A stretch of DNA of 5,956 nt from Gemmatimonadota bacterium (GTDB lineage: Bacteria > Gemmatimonadota > Gemmatimonadetes > Gemmatimonadales > GWC2-71-9). The notes below the pieces were generated by a model, which did no database searches, was not told where the DNA came from, and saw only the letters and a list, made by a program, of their open reading frames with translations. This document shows, piece after piece, positions 1 to 5,956 of this stretch. Positions within the stretch are counted from its first letter, which is position 1. Each line of letters starts with the position of its first letter. The stretch is taken from assembly GCA_025360265.1 (NCBI GenBank), contig JANYCP010000189.1, positions 1-5,956 on the forward strand, in the 5' to 3' direction. A program made the position numbers and the translations under genes.

Positions 1-329
1 ACCAGCTCCTGGAGGTAGACCTCCCCCTCCTCGAGCGGCGGCAGCTCCTCGCGGCGCACCGCCAGGAACCGGCCGCGGTAGTCGTCGACGTTCACGCGCT
101 CGTTGTGGCCGGCGAACTTCACCAGGCACTCGCGGTGATAGACGCGCGACTGCGTCACACTCACTTCGCCGACCACGTCCCCCCGAAGGTCGAGGAGGAA
201 GAGCGTCCGCCCGGCCACGAAGACCCCTGCGGGATCATCGGTGAGCGGAAAGATCGACACTTCGCCCTTCAGCCCGTGCGGCTTGCGCACCCGGCCGACG
301 ACGATCGGGGGCACCGCCGCGTCCGTCAT
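1..329 (-). CDS. rimM: Ribosome maturation factor RimM (C-terminus cut by window edge)
   Basis: RimM is a cytoplasmic 30S assembly factor that binds ribosomal protein S19 and helps 16S rRNA 3'-domain maturation (family knowledge). The first 109 residues are visible. GRVRKPHGLKGEV at residues 12-24 is the hallmark start of the RimM N-terminal beta-barrel. VKFAGHNERVNVDDYRG (70-86) matches the second half of that domain. LPPLEEGEVYLQEL (96-109) is the usual entry to the C-terminal PRC-barrel, most of which lies outside the window. The ATG at 327-329 follows the rpsP stop by 5 nt, so the gene is almost certainly co-transcribed with rpsP. The Shine-Dalgarno sequence is weak; the best candidate is AGCAGG inside the end of rpsP. 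No KH-domain protein gene sits between rpsP and rimM, unlike in many Firmicutes. The identity is secure; only the 3' end is missing. Confidence 0.93.
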   Translation of the reverse strand, partial: MTDAAVPPIVVGRVRKPHGLKGEVSIFPLTDDPAGVFVAGRTLFLLDLRGDVVGEVSVTQSRVYHRECLVKFAGHNERVNVDDYRGRFLAVRREELPPLEEGEVYLQEL

Positions 330-334
330 CAGAG

Positions 335-574
335 CTAGACGCCTGCTTTCTTGAGCAGCGCGGCCACGGTCTCGGTCGGGGTGGCGCCCTTCGCGATCCA
401 GGCGCGCGCCTTCTCGACGTCGATGGTGAACAGGTTCTTCTCTTCCTTCGGGCGATACGACCCGATGGTCTCGATGAACCGGCCGTCGCGCGGTGCTTCC
501 TTGTCGGCGATCACGATGCGATACATCGGGAGGCCCTTGCGCCCTTCGCGGCGCAAACGAATACGAACTGCCAT
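335..574 (-). CDS. rpsP: 30S ribosomal protein S16
   Basis: This 79-residue protein is a small 30S subunit component that binds 16S rRNA early in assembly. The start MAVRIRLRREGRKGLPMYRI is the diagnostic bS16 N-terminus. It is followed by the conserved stretch DGRFIETIGSYRP (residues 31-43) and by the alpha-helical tail ending in LLKKAGV. The length is within the normal bS16 range of about 75-90 residues. The ATG at 572-574 has a good ribosome binding site seven bases upstream. The gene sits 23 nt downstream of ffh and 5 nt upstream of rimM on the same strand, so the three probably form one transcription unit. I see no internal promoter or terminator between them. Confidence 0.97.
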   Translation of the reverse strand: MAVRIRLRREGRKGLPMYRIVIADKEAPRDGRFIETIGSYRPKEEKNLFTIDVEKARAWIAKGATPTETVAALLKKAGV

Positions 575-581
575 GGTCTTG

Positions 582-588
582 CTCTCCT
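582..588 (-). promoter_or_regulatory. Ribosome binding site of rpsP
   Basis: AGGAGAG on the minus strand lies 7 nt before the rpsP ATG. It is the strongest Shine-Dalgarno match in the ffh-rpsP-rimM block. It occupies most of the 23-nt gap after the ffh stop, which fits independent high-level initiation of a ribosomal protein within a shared mRNA. Confidence 0.8.
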
Positions 589-597
589 GCTACCGGT

Positions 598-1941
598 TCA
601 CCGCGGTCGGAATGGGGATCCGCCGGAGGGCATTTTCATCCCCCCCTTGCCCGCGCCCTTCATGAACTTCTGCATCTGCTTGAACTGCGACAGCAACTGA
701 TTCACTTCCTGCACGGTGCGTCCCGAGCCCTTCGCCACCCGCATGCGCCGCGATCCATTCATCACGTCCGGATCGCCGCGTTCCTTTTTCGTCATCGAGA
801 GCACGATCGCCTCGACATGCTTCAACCGATTCTCGTCGAGGTTGGCGTTCTTCAACATCTTCGCGTCAACCCCGGGCAACATCCCGAGCACATTCTTCAA
901 CGGCCCGAGCTTCTGCATCTGCTTCATCGCCGTCAGGAAATCCTGAAGGTCCATTCCCTTCCTGGACGTCGCCTTGCGGGCGAGCTTCTTCGATTCCTCT
1001 TCATCAACGTTCTGCTGTGCTCGCTCGACCAGCGAGAGCACGTCACCCTGCTGCAGAATCCGACCCGCCATCCGGTCGGGATGAAACGGCTCGAGTCCAT
1101 CGAGCCCTTCGCCCGTACCGATAAACTTGATCGGCGCCTTCGTTACGCCGTAGATGGAAAGCGCCGCACCACCGCGGGCATCGCCGTCCATCTTGGTCAG
1201 GATCACACCGGTCACGCCGAGGGCATCGTGAAAGCCCTTCGCAATGCGGACCGCGTCCTGGCCAGTCATGCCGTCTGCCACCAGCAGGATCTCGTGCGGC
1301 TTGATCGCTGCCTTCAGCCGCACCAACTCCTGCATCATCTCATCATCGATCTGCAAGCGTCCCGCAGAGTCGACGATCACCGAACGCGCTCGTGCCTTCG
1401 ATGCGGCCTCGATGCCGCGCTTCACGATCGCTACTACATCGGTCACGCCCGGCTCGCCGTGCACGCCGACGTCGACCTGCTTTCCCAACGTCTGCAACTG
1501 TTCAATTGCGGCTGGCCGATACACATCTGCCGCAATCAGGAACGGTGCCTTCTGCTCTGCCTTCAGGCGACGCGCGAGCTTGCCCGCTGTCGTCGTCTTG
1601 CCGCTGCCCTGCAATCCAACGATCAGGATGATCGTAGGCGGTATCGACGAAAATGCGAGCGGCGCCTGCTTCTCACCGAGCAGCGACACCAGCTCGTCGT
1701 ACACCACCTTGACGAGTTGCTGACCTGGACGAACCGACTTCAGTACCGCTTCGCCAACTGCCTTCGCCTGCACCCGTTCAAGAAACTCGCGGGTCAGCTC
1801 GAACGACACGTCGGCCTCGAGGAGGACCGTGCGAATATCGCGCAGCCCTTCCTTGACGGCTTCTTCGGTGAGGACGCCCCGGCCAGTCAGGCGCCTGAGG
1901 GTGTCACTCAGCTTTGAAGAGAGCTCGTCGAACATAGCCAT
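598..1941 (-). CDS. ffh: Signal recognition particle protein Ffh (SRP54)
   Basis: Ffh is the GTPase of the signal recognition particle. With 4.5S RNA it binds signal sequences of nascent membrane proteins and docks with FtsY at the inner membrane (family knowledge). All three domains are visible in this 447-residue protein: an N-terminal four-helix bundle (about 1-95), the NG GTPase (about 96-300) and the M domain (about 325-430). The GTPase shows the P-loop GLQGSGKTT at 109-117, DVYRPAA at 139-145, DSAGR at 191-195, TKMDGDARGG at 249-258 and GTGE at 275-278. The M domain shows the Met-rich finger region MKQMQKLGPLKNVLGMLPG and the RNA-binding motif SRRMRVAKGSG (397-407). DSAGR carries Ser where DTAGR is usual. 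The start is uncertain: TTG at 1944, ATG at 1941 and ATG at 1935 are all in frame. MFDEL at 1935 aligns with the E. coli start. None has a clear Shine-Dalgarno sequence. It heads the ffh-rpsP-rimM unit. Confidence 0.96.
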   Translation of the reverse strand: MAMFDELSSKLSDTLRRLTGRGVLTEEAVKEGLRDIRTVLLEADVSFELTREFLERVQAKAVGEAVLKSVRPGQQLVKVVYDELVSLLGEKQAPLAFSSIPPTIILIVGLQGSGKTTTAGKLARRLKAEQKAPFLIAADVYRPAAIEQLQTLGKQVDVGVHGEPGVTDVVAIVKRGIEAASKARARSVIVDSAGRLQIDDEMMQELVRLKAAIKPHEILLVADGMTGQDAVRIAKGFHDALGVTGVILTKMDGDARGGAALSIYGVTKAPIKFIGTGEGLDGLEPFHPDRMAGRILQQGDVLSLVERAQQNVDEEESKKLARKATSRKGMDLQDFLTAMKQMQKLGPLKNVLGMLPGVDAKMLKNANLDENRLKHVEAIVLSMTKKERGDPDVMNGSRRMRVAKGSGRTVQEVNQLLSQFKQMQKFMKGAGKGGMKMPSGGSPFRPR

Positions 1942-1952
1942 CAAAGATAAGC

Positions 1953-1973
1953 GGGATACGGGGTTAGGGGCTA
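1953..1973 (+). repeat. Short 7-bp-periodic tract upstream of ffh
   Basis: Three consecutive 7-mers, GGGATAC, GGGGTTA and GGGGCTA, are read on the plus strand. The latter two differ at one base (GGGGYTA) and the first is a looser match. The tract ends 11 nt before the ffh ATG at 1941 and begins the gap holding inverted-repeat copy A. The periodicity is visible, but three degenerate units alone are weak evidence. Similar tracts beside the other palindromes in this window raise my confidence. Confidence 0.45.
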
Positions 1974-1984
1974 GGACGCGCTAT

Positions 1985-2069
1985 CCCTCGTCCTGAGCGA
2001 AGCGAGGGACCACAAGCAATCGTGCGGCGCCGAATCTGGAGGTCCCGCGCCTTCGGCGCAGGACGAGGG
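1985..2069. repeat. Bipartite inverted-repeat element, copy A
   Basis: The left arm (1985-2011) and right arm (2041-2069) are imperfect inverted repeats around a 29-nt centre. Read in the same sense, both arms begin CCCTCGTCCTG and end GGGACC. Only their middles differ. The middle of the right arm is a perfect small hairpin (GCGCC, TTC loop, GGCGC), and the left arm can pair CCCTCG with CGAGGG. TCTGGAGGTCCC at 2035-2046 is shared exactly with copy B at 5818-5829. The element starts 17 nt past the metallopeptidase stop and lies 43 nt upstream of the ffh ATG. It could act as a terminator for the former, or be a dispersed REP/BIME-like sequence. No poly-T run follows, so an intrinsic terminator is not proven. 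It accounts for most of the 145-bp gap between the two genes. Confidence 0.8.
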
Positions 2070-2086
2070 GCAATTCGGTGGGCGAT

Positions 2087-3289
2087 CTAGGGTATCTCTG
2101 CTCCTGGCAACGACTTCCACCCCGTCCAGGCGGTCGGAGCGACCACGATCCGCACCGAGGCCTTGCCGCCCAGCATCAGCGGCTCGACCGTGGTTCGGTA
2201 CCCGGCACGGGATACCTTCGAGAGCGGGTCGGCCACTTGAGTGCGGAACTGGAGCGCACCCCGCGGCTCGTCCCAGGTTGTAACCCAGACCAGGGCCGGA
2301 CCGTCGGCCGAGCGGTACACCCGGAGCCGGTCGCCGCCCCAGCCAATCGCCGGGTCGGTCCGGACGTCGGTGCCGCCGATCAGCTGGGTCCGGAGGGTCT
2401 CGATGCCGAACTCGCCAAATGTGTCGTCGAAGATCACTCCGGCGGTGTCACCCTTGAACCGGATCTGGACCGGCAGGTCACCGCGATCGTACCGATCGAT
2501 GTGGAGCAGCTGCTCGGTCGACTGCGGCATCAGCGCACCGTACGGCACCTTCCCCGGGTGACTCTTGTCGAAATTGCGGAGAAAATCCGATCCGGCCACG
2601 TACGGAAAGGTCAGCCCTTCACGAATCGCCATCGGTGCCCGCGCATAGACGCTGGTCCCTTTCTGCTGCGCGCGCAATTGCAGACGAAATGTTTCCCAGA
2701 ACTCGTCGGTGCGCACGTCAACCATCGGCACCATGGCGATGAGCGAGACCAGAGTCGCCTGCCCTTCCATGATGGCTTGCGCGGCCGCCTGTCGGTCACC
2801 GTCGGTCGCATCGTGGAGAATTGAATCGAGTGGGACATACTGGTGTTGCAACGCATGCACCAGTTCGTGTGAAAGAACCAGCCGCAACTGCGCTGCATCG
2901 CCACCCTGCACTGCGAACAGCGTCGTGGAATCCGGATCGTAGAAGCCGACGATCTGCTCGGTGTACAGCTCCAGGAAAAGCGCACGCAGGTCCACGCTGT
3001 CGGGGACCATGCTGAGCAGCCGATATGTTGCCGAAATCCCTTCGAGCCGCGCGTCCGGCAGCTCGCGCGCCATCTTGGCGATGAGATAGGCCCGGATCTG
3101 ATCCTTGCTGCGCACCGCCGACTTCGGCGTCGACTTGAATTCGAGCCCCGCAGCCTTTGCCACGCCAGGCATCAGCGAATCGACGAGCGACGTCAGCTGC
3201 TGCTGGGATACGGCCTGCGCCGATGGCGCGGTGCCGCGGCAGGCGCCCAACGCAACACATATGACTGCGATACGACCCATCATCGTCAT
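2087..3289 (-). CDS. Putative lipoprotein zinc metallopeptidase (HExxH)
   Basis: This 400-residue protein is probably a membrane-anchored or periplasmic peptidase; its substrate is unknown. The N-terminus is a short signal peptide ending in the lipobox LGAC, so Cys17 would be lipidated. The conserved-looking stretch IVGFYDP (113-119) precedes the zinc motif HELVH at 141-145 inside LSHELVHALQHQ. An EGQA motif with Glu175, 30 residues downstream, is the likely third zinc ligand, as in gluzincin-type enzymes. A later segment, REGLTFPYVAGSDFLR, resembles the second conserved block I associate with uncharacterised HExxH proteins of this layout. The C-terminal third shows no motif I know. The start at 3289 was chosen for its ribosome binding site and because it places the signal peptide at the very N-terminus. 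An upstream in-frame ATG at 3322 lies inside a palindromic repeat and is rejected. Catalytic function is inferred from motif only. Confidence 0.82.
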   Translation of the reverse strand: MTMMGRIAVICVALGACRGTAPSAQAVSQQQLTSLVDSLMPGVAKAAGLEFKSTPKSAVRSKDQIRAYLIAKMARELPDARLEGISATYRLLSMVPDSVDLRALFLELYTEQIVGFYDPDSTTLFAVQGGDAAQLRLVLSHELVHALQHQYVPLDSILHDATDGDRQAAAQAIMEGQATLVSLIAMVPMVDVRTDEFWETFRLQLRAQQKGTSVYARAPMAIREGLTFPYVAGSDFLRNFDKSHPGKVPYGALMPQSTEQLLHIDRYDRGDLPVQIRFKGDTAGVIFDDTFGEFGIETLRTQLIGGTDVRTDPAIGWGGDRLRVYRSADGPALVWVTTWDEPRGALQFRTQVADPLSKVSRAGYRTTVEPLMLGGKASVRIVVAPTAWTGWKSLPGAEIP

Positions 3290-3293
3290 CCGG

Positions 3294-3300
3294 ACCTCAC
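3294..3300 (-). promoter_or_regulatory. Ribosome binding site of the metallopeptidase gene
   Basis: GTGAGGT on the minus strand lies 4 nt before the ATG at 3289, with the GAGG core 5 nt away. It decides the start over the longer reading frame beginning at 3322. ATG codons at 3283 and 3280 are also in frame but sit further from this site. Confidence 0.6.
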
Positions 3301-3306
3301 GTCGTT

Positions 3307-3336
3307 TGTAAGGGCGCAGCATGCTGCGCCCCTACA
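3307..3336. repeat. 30-bp near-perfect palindrome
   Basis: The central 20 bp (3312-3331) are a perfect palindrome centred on GCATGC, with arms of GGGCGCAGCA type. Four further base pairs on each side continue the symmetry after one mismatch (3311 against 3332). It lies in the 73-bp gap between the prepilin peptidase stop and the metallopeptidase start, both on the minus strand. It can form a long GC-rich hairpin in RNA or a cruciform in DNA. No T-run follows, so I call it a REP-like repeat that may also help terminate or stabilise the upstream transcript. I have the impression that near-identical palindromes are widespread in environmental genomes, but I cannot verify this here. Confidence 0.8.
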
Positions 3337-3343
3337 CGGATAC

Positions 3344-3371
3344 ATCCCACGCCCCACGCCCGTCATCCCAA
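3344..3371 (-). repeat. Degenerate 7-bp-periodic tract over the prepilin peptidase stop
   Basis: Four consecutive 7-mers can be read. On the plus strand the first two are ATCCCAC and GCCCCAC; the third begins GCCC and the last is ATCCCAA. On the coding (minus) strand the tract is G-rich and contains the TGA stop of the prepilin peptidase at 3363-3365. It therefore begins in the last two codons of that gene and runs toward the palindrome at 3307-3336. The units are degenerate, so this is a weaker array than the one after thiD. Confidence 0.5.
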
Positions 3372-4184
3372 CATCGCCCTGCTATACCACTCGATCATCG
3401 CCGGCCCGAGCACCCAGCAGAGCGCCGAACCAATCGCCAGAAAAATCCCGAACGGCACCAGCTTTTCTCGGCCCATGAGTTTGAGCGGCAGGAAGATGAG
3501 GGTGCCGAAGAGCGCGCCGAGGAACACCGTCAGCAGCACGCCCTGCCAGCCGAGAAATGCACCGATCATCGCCATCATCTTGATATCGCCGCCGCCCATC
3601 GCGTCCTTACCGAATGCCTTGGCGCCAAGCCACGCCACCAGCCAGAGCAACGCGAAACCCACCGCCGCACCAATCAACGCTTCGCGCCACCCGAGGGCGT
3701 GCGGGTGCGAGTGCCCGAGAACAAACGGTGCGAACGCGAAGAGAATTCCGAGCGCGGTGCCGCCAATCGAGAACTCGTCGGGAATGATGTACTCCCGCGC
3801 ATCCGTCACCGCGATGCCGAGGAGTAACGTCCCGAAAAGTGCTGCGCGTAGCGTCTCAAGGCTGTAGCCATACTGCCAGGCAGCCCAGAGCCAGATCAAG
3901 CCGGTGACCATTTCAATGAGCGGATAGCGCCACGGAATCGGCAGCTTGCAGTGCCGGCACTTCGCCCGCAACACAAGCCACGAAAGCACCGGAATGTTGT
4001 CGTACCACGCGATCAGGTTGCCGCACTGCGGGCACCGCGATCGCGGCTTCACCACCGACTCCAACGCAGGCCACCGGACGATGCACACATTCAGGAACGA
4101 TCCGACCAGCAGCCCGAAGAGCGGAGCAATCCACAATACCATCCGCTCCGGGTCCACCAGCACTTCAATATCGCGCGCGATCAT
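3363..4184 (-). CDS. Type IV prepilin peptidase (PilD/GspO family)
   Basis: This polytopic inner-membrane aspartic protease cleaves the leader of type IV prepilins or type II secretion pseudopilins and usually N-methylates the new N-terminus (family knowledge). The 273-residue length is typical. LVGSFLNVCIVRWP (26-39) is the family N-terminal signature. CPQC at 51-54 and CRHC at 76-79 are the zinc-binding CxxC pairs of the cytoplasmic domain. The catalytic aspartates are Asp128 in VTDAREYIIPDE and Asp200 in GGGDIK. Hydrophobic segments follow throughout, ending with FGIFLAIGSALCWVLG. The ATG at 4184 overlaps the stop of the upstream methyltransferase gene as ATGA and has a good ribosome binding site; Met15 is an alternative. 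No pilin or secretion genes are visible nearby, so PilD versus GspO cannot be decided. It is full length, with all key residues present. Confidence 0.95.
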   Translation of the reverse strand: MIARDIEVLVDPERMVLWIAPLFGLLVGSFLNVCIVRWPALESVVKPRSRCPQCGNLIAWYDNIPVLSWLVLRAKCRHCKLPIPWRYPLIEMVTGLIWLWAAWQYGYSLETLRAALFGTLLLGIAVTDAREYIIPDEFSIGGTALGILFAFAPFVLGHSHPHALGWREALIGAAVGFALLWLVAWLGAKAFGKDAMGGGDIKMMAMIGAFLGWQGVLLTVFLGALFGTLIFLPLKLMGREKLVPFGIFLAIGSALCWVLGPAMIEWYSRAMLG

Positions 4185-4936
4185 CGTGTCACCTCATGCA
4201 ATGCGATCCCGGCCGCGACGGCGACATTCAACGACTCGGCGCCGCGCTTGATCGGAATCGTCACCTGACGAGCCGCACGCGCCAGTAACTCCGGACGAAT
4301 GCCGGCGCCCTCGTTGCCGAGCACCAGCGCCACCGGCCCGGGCGGATTACCAGTGAGCGGTTCGCCATCCATCGCCATGGCCCAGATTGCAATGCCACGG
4401 CGCGCCAGCATCGCAAGCACGTCGGCATCATCGGCATGGCAGTGCGGCAAGCGAAAAAGCGCACCCATCCCGCCACGCACCGTCTTGGGGTTGGTGAGAT
4501 CGGCCGTGCCGGGCAGCGCAATCAGGCCCGATGCACCAAACGCCACGGCGGTTCGCGCGATCGTTCCGACGTTGCCGGGATCCTGCACGCCACCAAGAAT
4601 CATGAGCGGATGCCGCGGCACCGCGGCGCATTCGTCGAGCGACCACGTCCGCACCTGGTACACCGCGACAACGCCTTGCGGGTGTTCCGTTGCTGCAACA
4701 TCCGCGAGTTCGGCGTCGGACACTTCCTCAATGGCAACACCGGTTGCAACGAGTCGACGTTTCAACTGGACGCCGCGCGGTGTGCTCTCCAGCGTCGGTG
4801 AAATTGCGAAGCCCTTGCAGGTGGCGTCGGCTGCAAGCATTTCTTCCACCAGCCTGACCCCTTCGGCGAGGGCCAGGCCGCGACGTTCGCGTCCTTTACG
4901 ACGATGCAGGTCACGGATCGTGCTCAGCAGGGCCAT
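4181..4936 (-). CDS. SpoU/TrmH-family RNA 2'-O-methyltransferase
   Basis: This is a SPOUT-fold enzyme that transfers a methyl group from S-adenosylmethionine to a ribose 2'-OH of rRNA or tRNA. The N-terminal part (about 1-95) is a SpoU substrate-binding domain, with ALAEGVRLVEEML near residue 23 and ATEHPQGVVAVYQ near 82-94. The catalytic domain shows all three family motifs: VQDPGNVGTIARTAVAFG (117-134, with catalytic-type Arg128), ALVLGNEGAGI (203-213) and IPIKRGAESLNVAVAAGIALHE (227-248), which form the knot that binds the cofactor. The 251-residue length and two-domain layout resemble RlmB/TsnR-like rRNA methyltransferases, but the target nucleotide cannot be read from sequence. The start at 4936 is chosen because MALLSTIRDLHRRKGRERR looks like a normal N-terminus. 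A GTG at 4969 would add 11 residues and overlap thiD. Neither has a clear Shine-Dalgarno sequence. The gene overlaps the prepilin peptidase by 4 nt. Confidence 0.93.
   Translation of the reverse strand: MALLSTIRDLHRRKGRERRGLALAEGVRLVEEMLAADATCKGFAISPTLESTPRGVQLKRRLVATGVAIEEVSDAELADVAATEHPQGVVAVYQVRTWSLDECAAVPRHPLMILGGVQDPGNVGTIARTAVAFGASGLIALPGTADLTNPKTVRGGMGALFRLPHCHADDADVLAMLARRGIAIWAMAMDGEPLTGNPPGPVALVLGNEGAGIRPELLARAARQVTIPIKRGAESLNVAVAAGIALHEVTR
4189..4195 (-). promoter_or_regulatory. Ribosome binding site of the prepilin peptidase
   Basis: GAGGTGA on the minus strand lies 4 nt before the ATG at 4184, inside the last codons of the methyltransferase gene. It supports the 4184 start and, with the ATGA overlap, suggests translational coupling of the two genes. 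Confidence 0.7.
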
Positions 4937-4942
4937 GGGCTC

Positions 4943-4947
4943 GGAGG
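4943..4947 (+). promoter_or_regulatory. Ribosome binding site of thiD
   Basis: GGAGG lies 4 nt before the GTG at 4952. It decides the start, because the upstream ATG at 4904 is inside the divergent methyltransferase gene and would add residues with no counterpart in ThiD proteins. Confidence 0.65.
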
Positions 4948-4951
4948 CGTA

Positions 4952-5755
<804 letters not shown>

Positions 5756-5766
5756 GACGTAACAAT

Positions 5767-5848
5767 CCTCGTCCTGAGCCGCAAGCGAGGGACCCTCAGA
5801 AATCGCTTCACACGGAGTCTGGAGGTCCCTCGCTTCGCTCAGGACGAG
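5767..5848. repeat. Bipartite inverted-repeat element, copy B
   Basis: The left arm (5768-5794) and right arm (5824-5848) are inverted repeats. In the same sense, both arms begin CTCGTCCTGAG and end GCGAGGGACC, with a small difference in between (CCGCAA against CGAA). A 29-nt centre separates them, the same length as in copy A and matching it at 17 of 29 positions, including the shared TCTGGA end. Copy B lies between convergent genes, 11 nt past the thiD stop and 21 nt past the stop of the right-edge gene. It could serve as a two-way terminator hairpin; no clear T-run is present. The element with its flanking heptad tracts fills the whole gap between the two stop codons. Confidence 0.85.
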
Positions 5849-5855
5849 CGCGGTT

Positions 5856-5876
5856 TAACGTCTTACGTCTCACCTC
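5856..5876 (-). repeat. 7-bp tandem repeat tract, three units, inverted
   Basis: On the minus strand three consecutive 7-mers read GAGGTGA, GACGTAA and GACGTTA. The first two fit the same GASGTRA consensus as the tract at 5735-5762; the third differs at one base. The TGA stop of the right-edge gene (5870-5872) is the last three bases of the first unit, mirroring the arrangement at the end of thiD. Confidence 0.75.
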
Positions 5877-5956
5877 CCAAGCTCCTTGACCACTCCCTCC
5901 ACCAGCAACGCCAGCTTCCCCGCCACCGCATCCGCCACATTCATCACATCCGCGTG
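5870..5956 (-). CDS. C-terminal fragment of a minus-strand protein, possibly purine-nucleoside phosphorylase
   Basis: An open frame enters from the right edge and gives 28 residues, beginning HADVMNVADAVAGKLALLV and ending VKELGR, before TGA at 5870-5872. The His-x-Asp-Val start followed by an amphipathic helix with a run of Leu and Val resembles the C-terminal helix of purine-nucleoside phosphorylases, whose ends often read like SHEEVLE followed by a Leu-rich helix. This rests on one short helix, so the name is tentative. The gene is convergent with thiD, and its stop lies inside a 7-bp repeat. The coding frame is supported by high GC at third positions and by the end at a tract that mirrors the end of thiD. 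Confidence 0.5.
   Translation of the reverse strand, partial: HADVMNVADAVAGKLALLVEGVVKELGR

Noticed and set aside
493..1917. 474-codon open frame on the plus strand, nearly the full length of ffh
   Set aside because: It is antisense to a clear ffh with all GTPase and M-domain motifs. The translation is His/Leu/Arg-rich with no recognisable domain, as expected for a shadow frame in GC-rich DNA.
1985..2069. CRISPR or tRNA-like structure from the repeated arms
   Set aside because: Only two inverted arms around one centre, not direct repeats with spacers; no tRNA loops or CCA-type end.
2078..2824. 248-codon plus-strand open frame opposite the metallopeptidase
   Set aside because: Antisense shadow of a gene with a lipobox and HELVH motif; no domain features and low-complexity Arg/Pro-rich composition.
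3290..3322. N-terminal extension of the metallopeptidase (start at 3322)
   Set aside because: The ATG lies in the palindrome, and the extension would put 11 mostly charged residues before the signal peptide. The ATG at 3289 has a ribosome binding site.
3321..3827. 168-codon plus-strand open frame opposite the prepilin peptidase
   Set aside because: It starts inside the 30-bp palindrome, and its Arg/His/Glu-rich sequence mirrors the opposite strand's codons; no family match recognised.
4904..4951. ATG at 4904 as the thiD start
   Set aside because: It lies inside the divergent methyltransferase gene and adds 16 residues absent from ThiD proteins; GTG at 4952 has a GGAGG.
4870..4951. Thiamine pyrophosphate riboswitch ahead of thiD
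   Set aside because: This stretch is coding sequence of the opposite gene up to 4936, and I do not recognise the conserved CTGAGA core of THI elements.

Overview
The window looks like ordinary high-GC chromosomal DNA from a Gram-negative-type bacterium. It carries housekeeping genes, a lipoprotein signal and a type IV prepilin peptidase. The protein style (GC-rich, Ala/Arg-rich) and the intergenic repeats remind me of Gemmatimonadota or a neighbouring soil or aquatic phylum. That is inference from impression, with no marker here that proves it.

Layout from left to right. The minus strand carries a translation/secretion block in the order ffh - rpsP - rimM, with rimM cut by the left edge. This is the same order as in E. 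coli, where trmD and rplS follow. Upstream of ffh, also on the minus strand, lie a lipoprotein zinc metallopeptidase of unknown role, a prepilin peptidase (PilD/GspO family) and a SpoU/TrmH-family RNA methyltransferase. The last two overlap by ATGA. The methyltransferase is head-to-head with thiD (thiamine pyrimidine kinase, plus strand); about 15 bp separate the chosen start codons. At the right edge, the C-terminal 28 codons of a minus-strand gene converge on thiD; purine-nucleoside phosphorylase is a possible identity.

The genes do not form one pathway. ffh, rpsP and rimM serve protein targeting and 30S ribosome assembly, the methyltransferase modifies RNA, the prepilin peptidase serves type IV pili or type II secretion, and ThiD makes thiamine pyrimidine. 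I see no defence system, CRISPR array, transposase, tRNA or rRNA.

The unusual material is between the genes. Three intergenic gaps carry a palindromic repeat together with a short 7-bp-periodic tract. One bipartite inverted-repeat element of about 85 bp occurs twice (1985-2069 and 5767-5848) with the same architecture and a 29-nt centre in both copies. A different, near-perfect 30-bp palindrome lies at 3307-3336. Heptad tracts of different sequence lie at 1953-1973, 3344-3371, 5735-5762 and 5856-5876. In three cases the stop codon of the adjacent gene lies inside, or overlaps, the tract. These repeats are the best target for follow-up.
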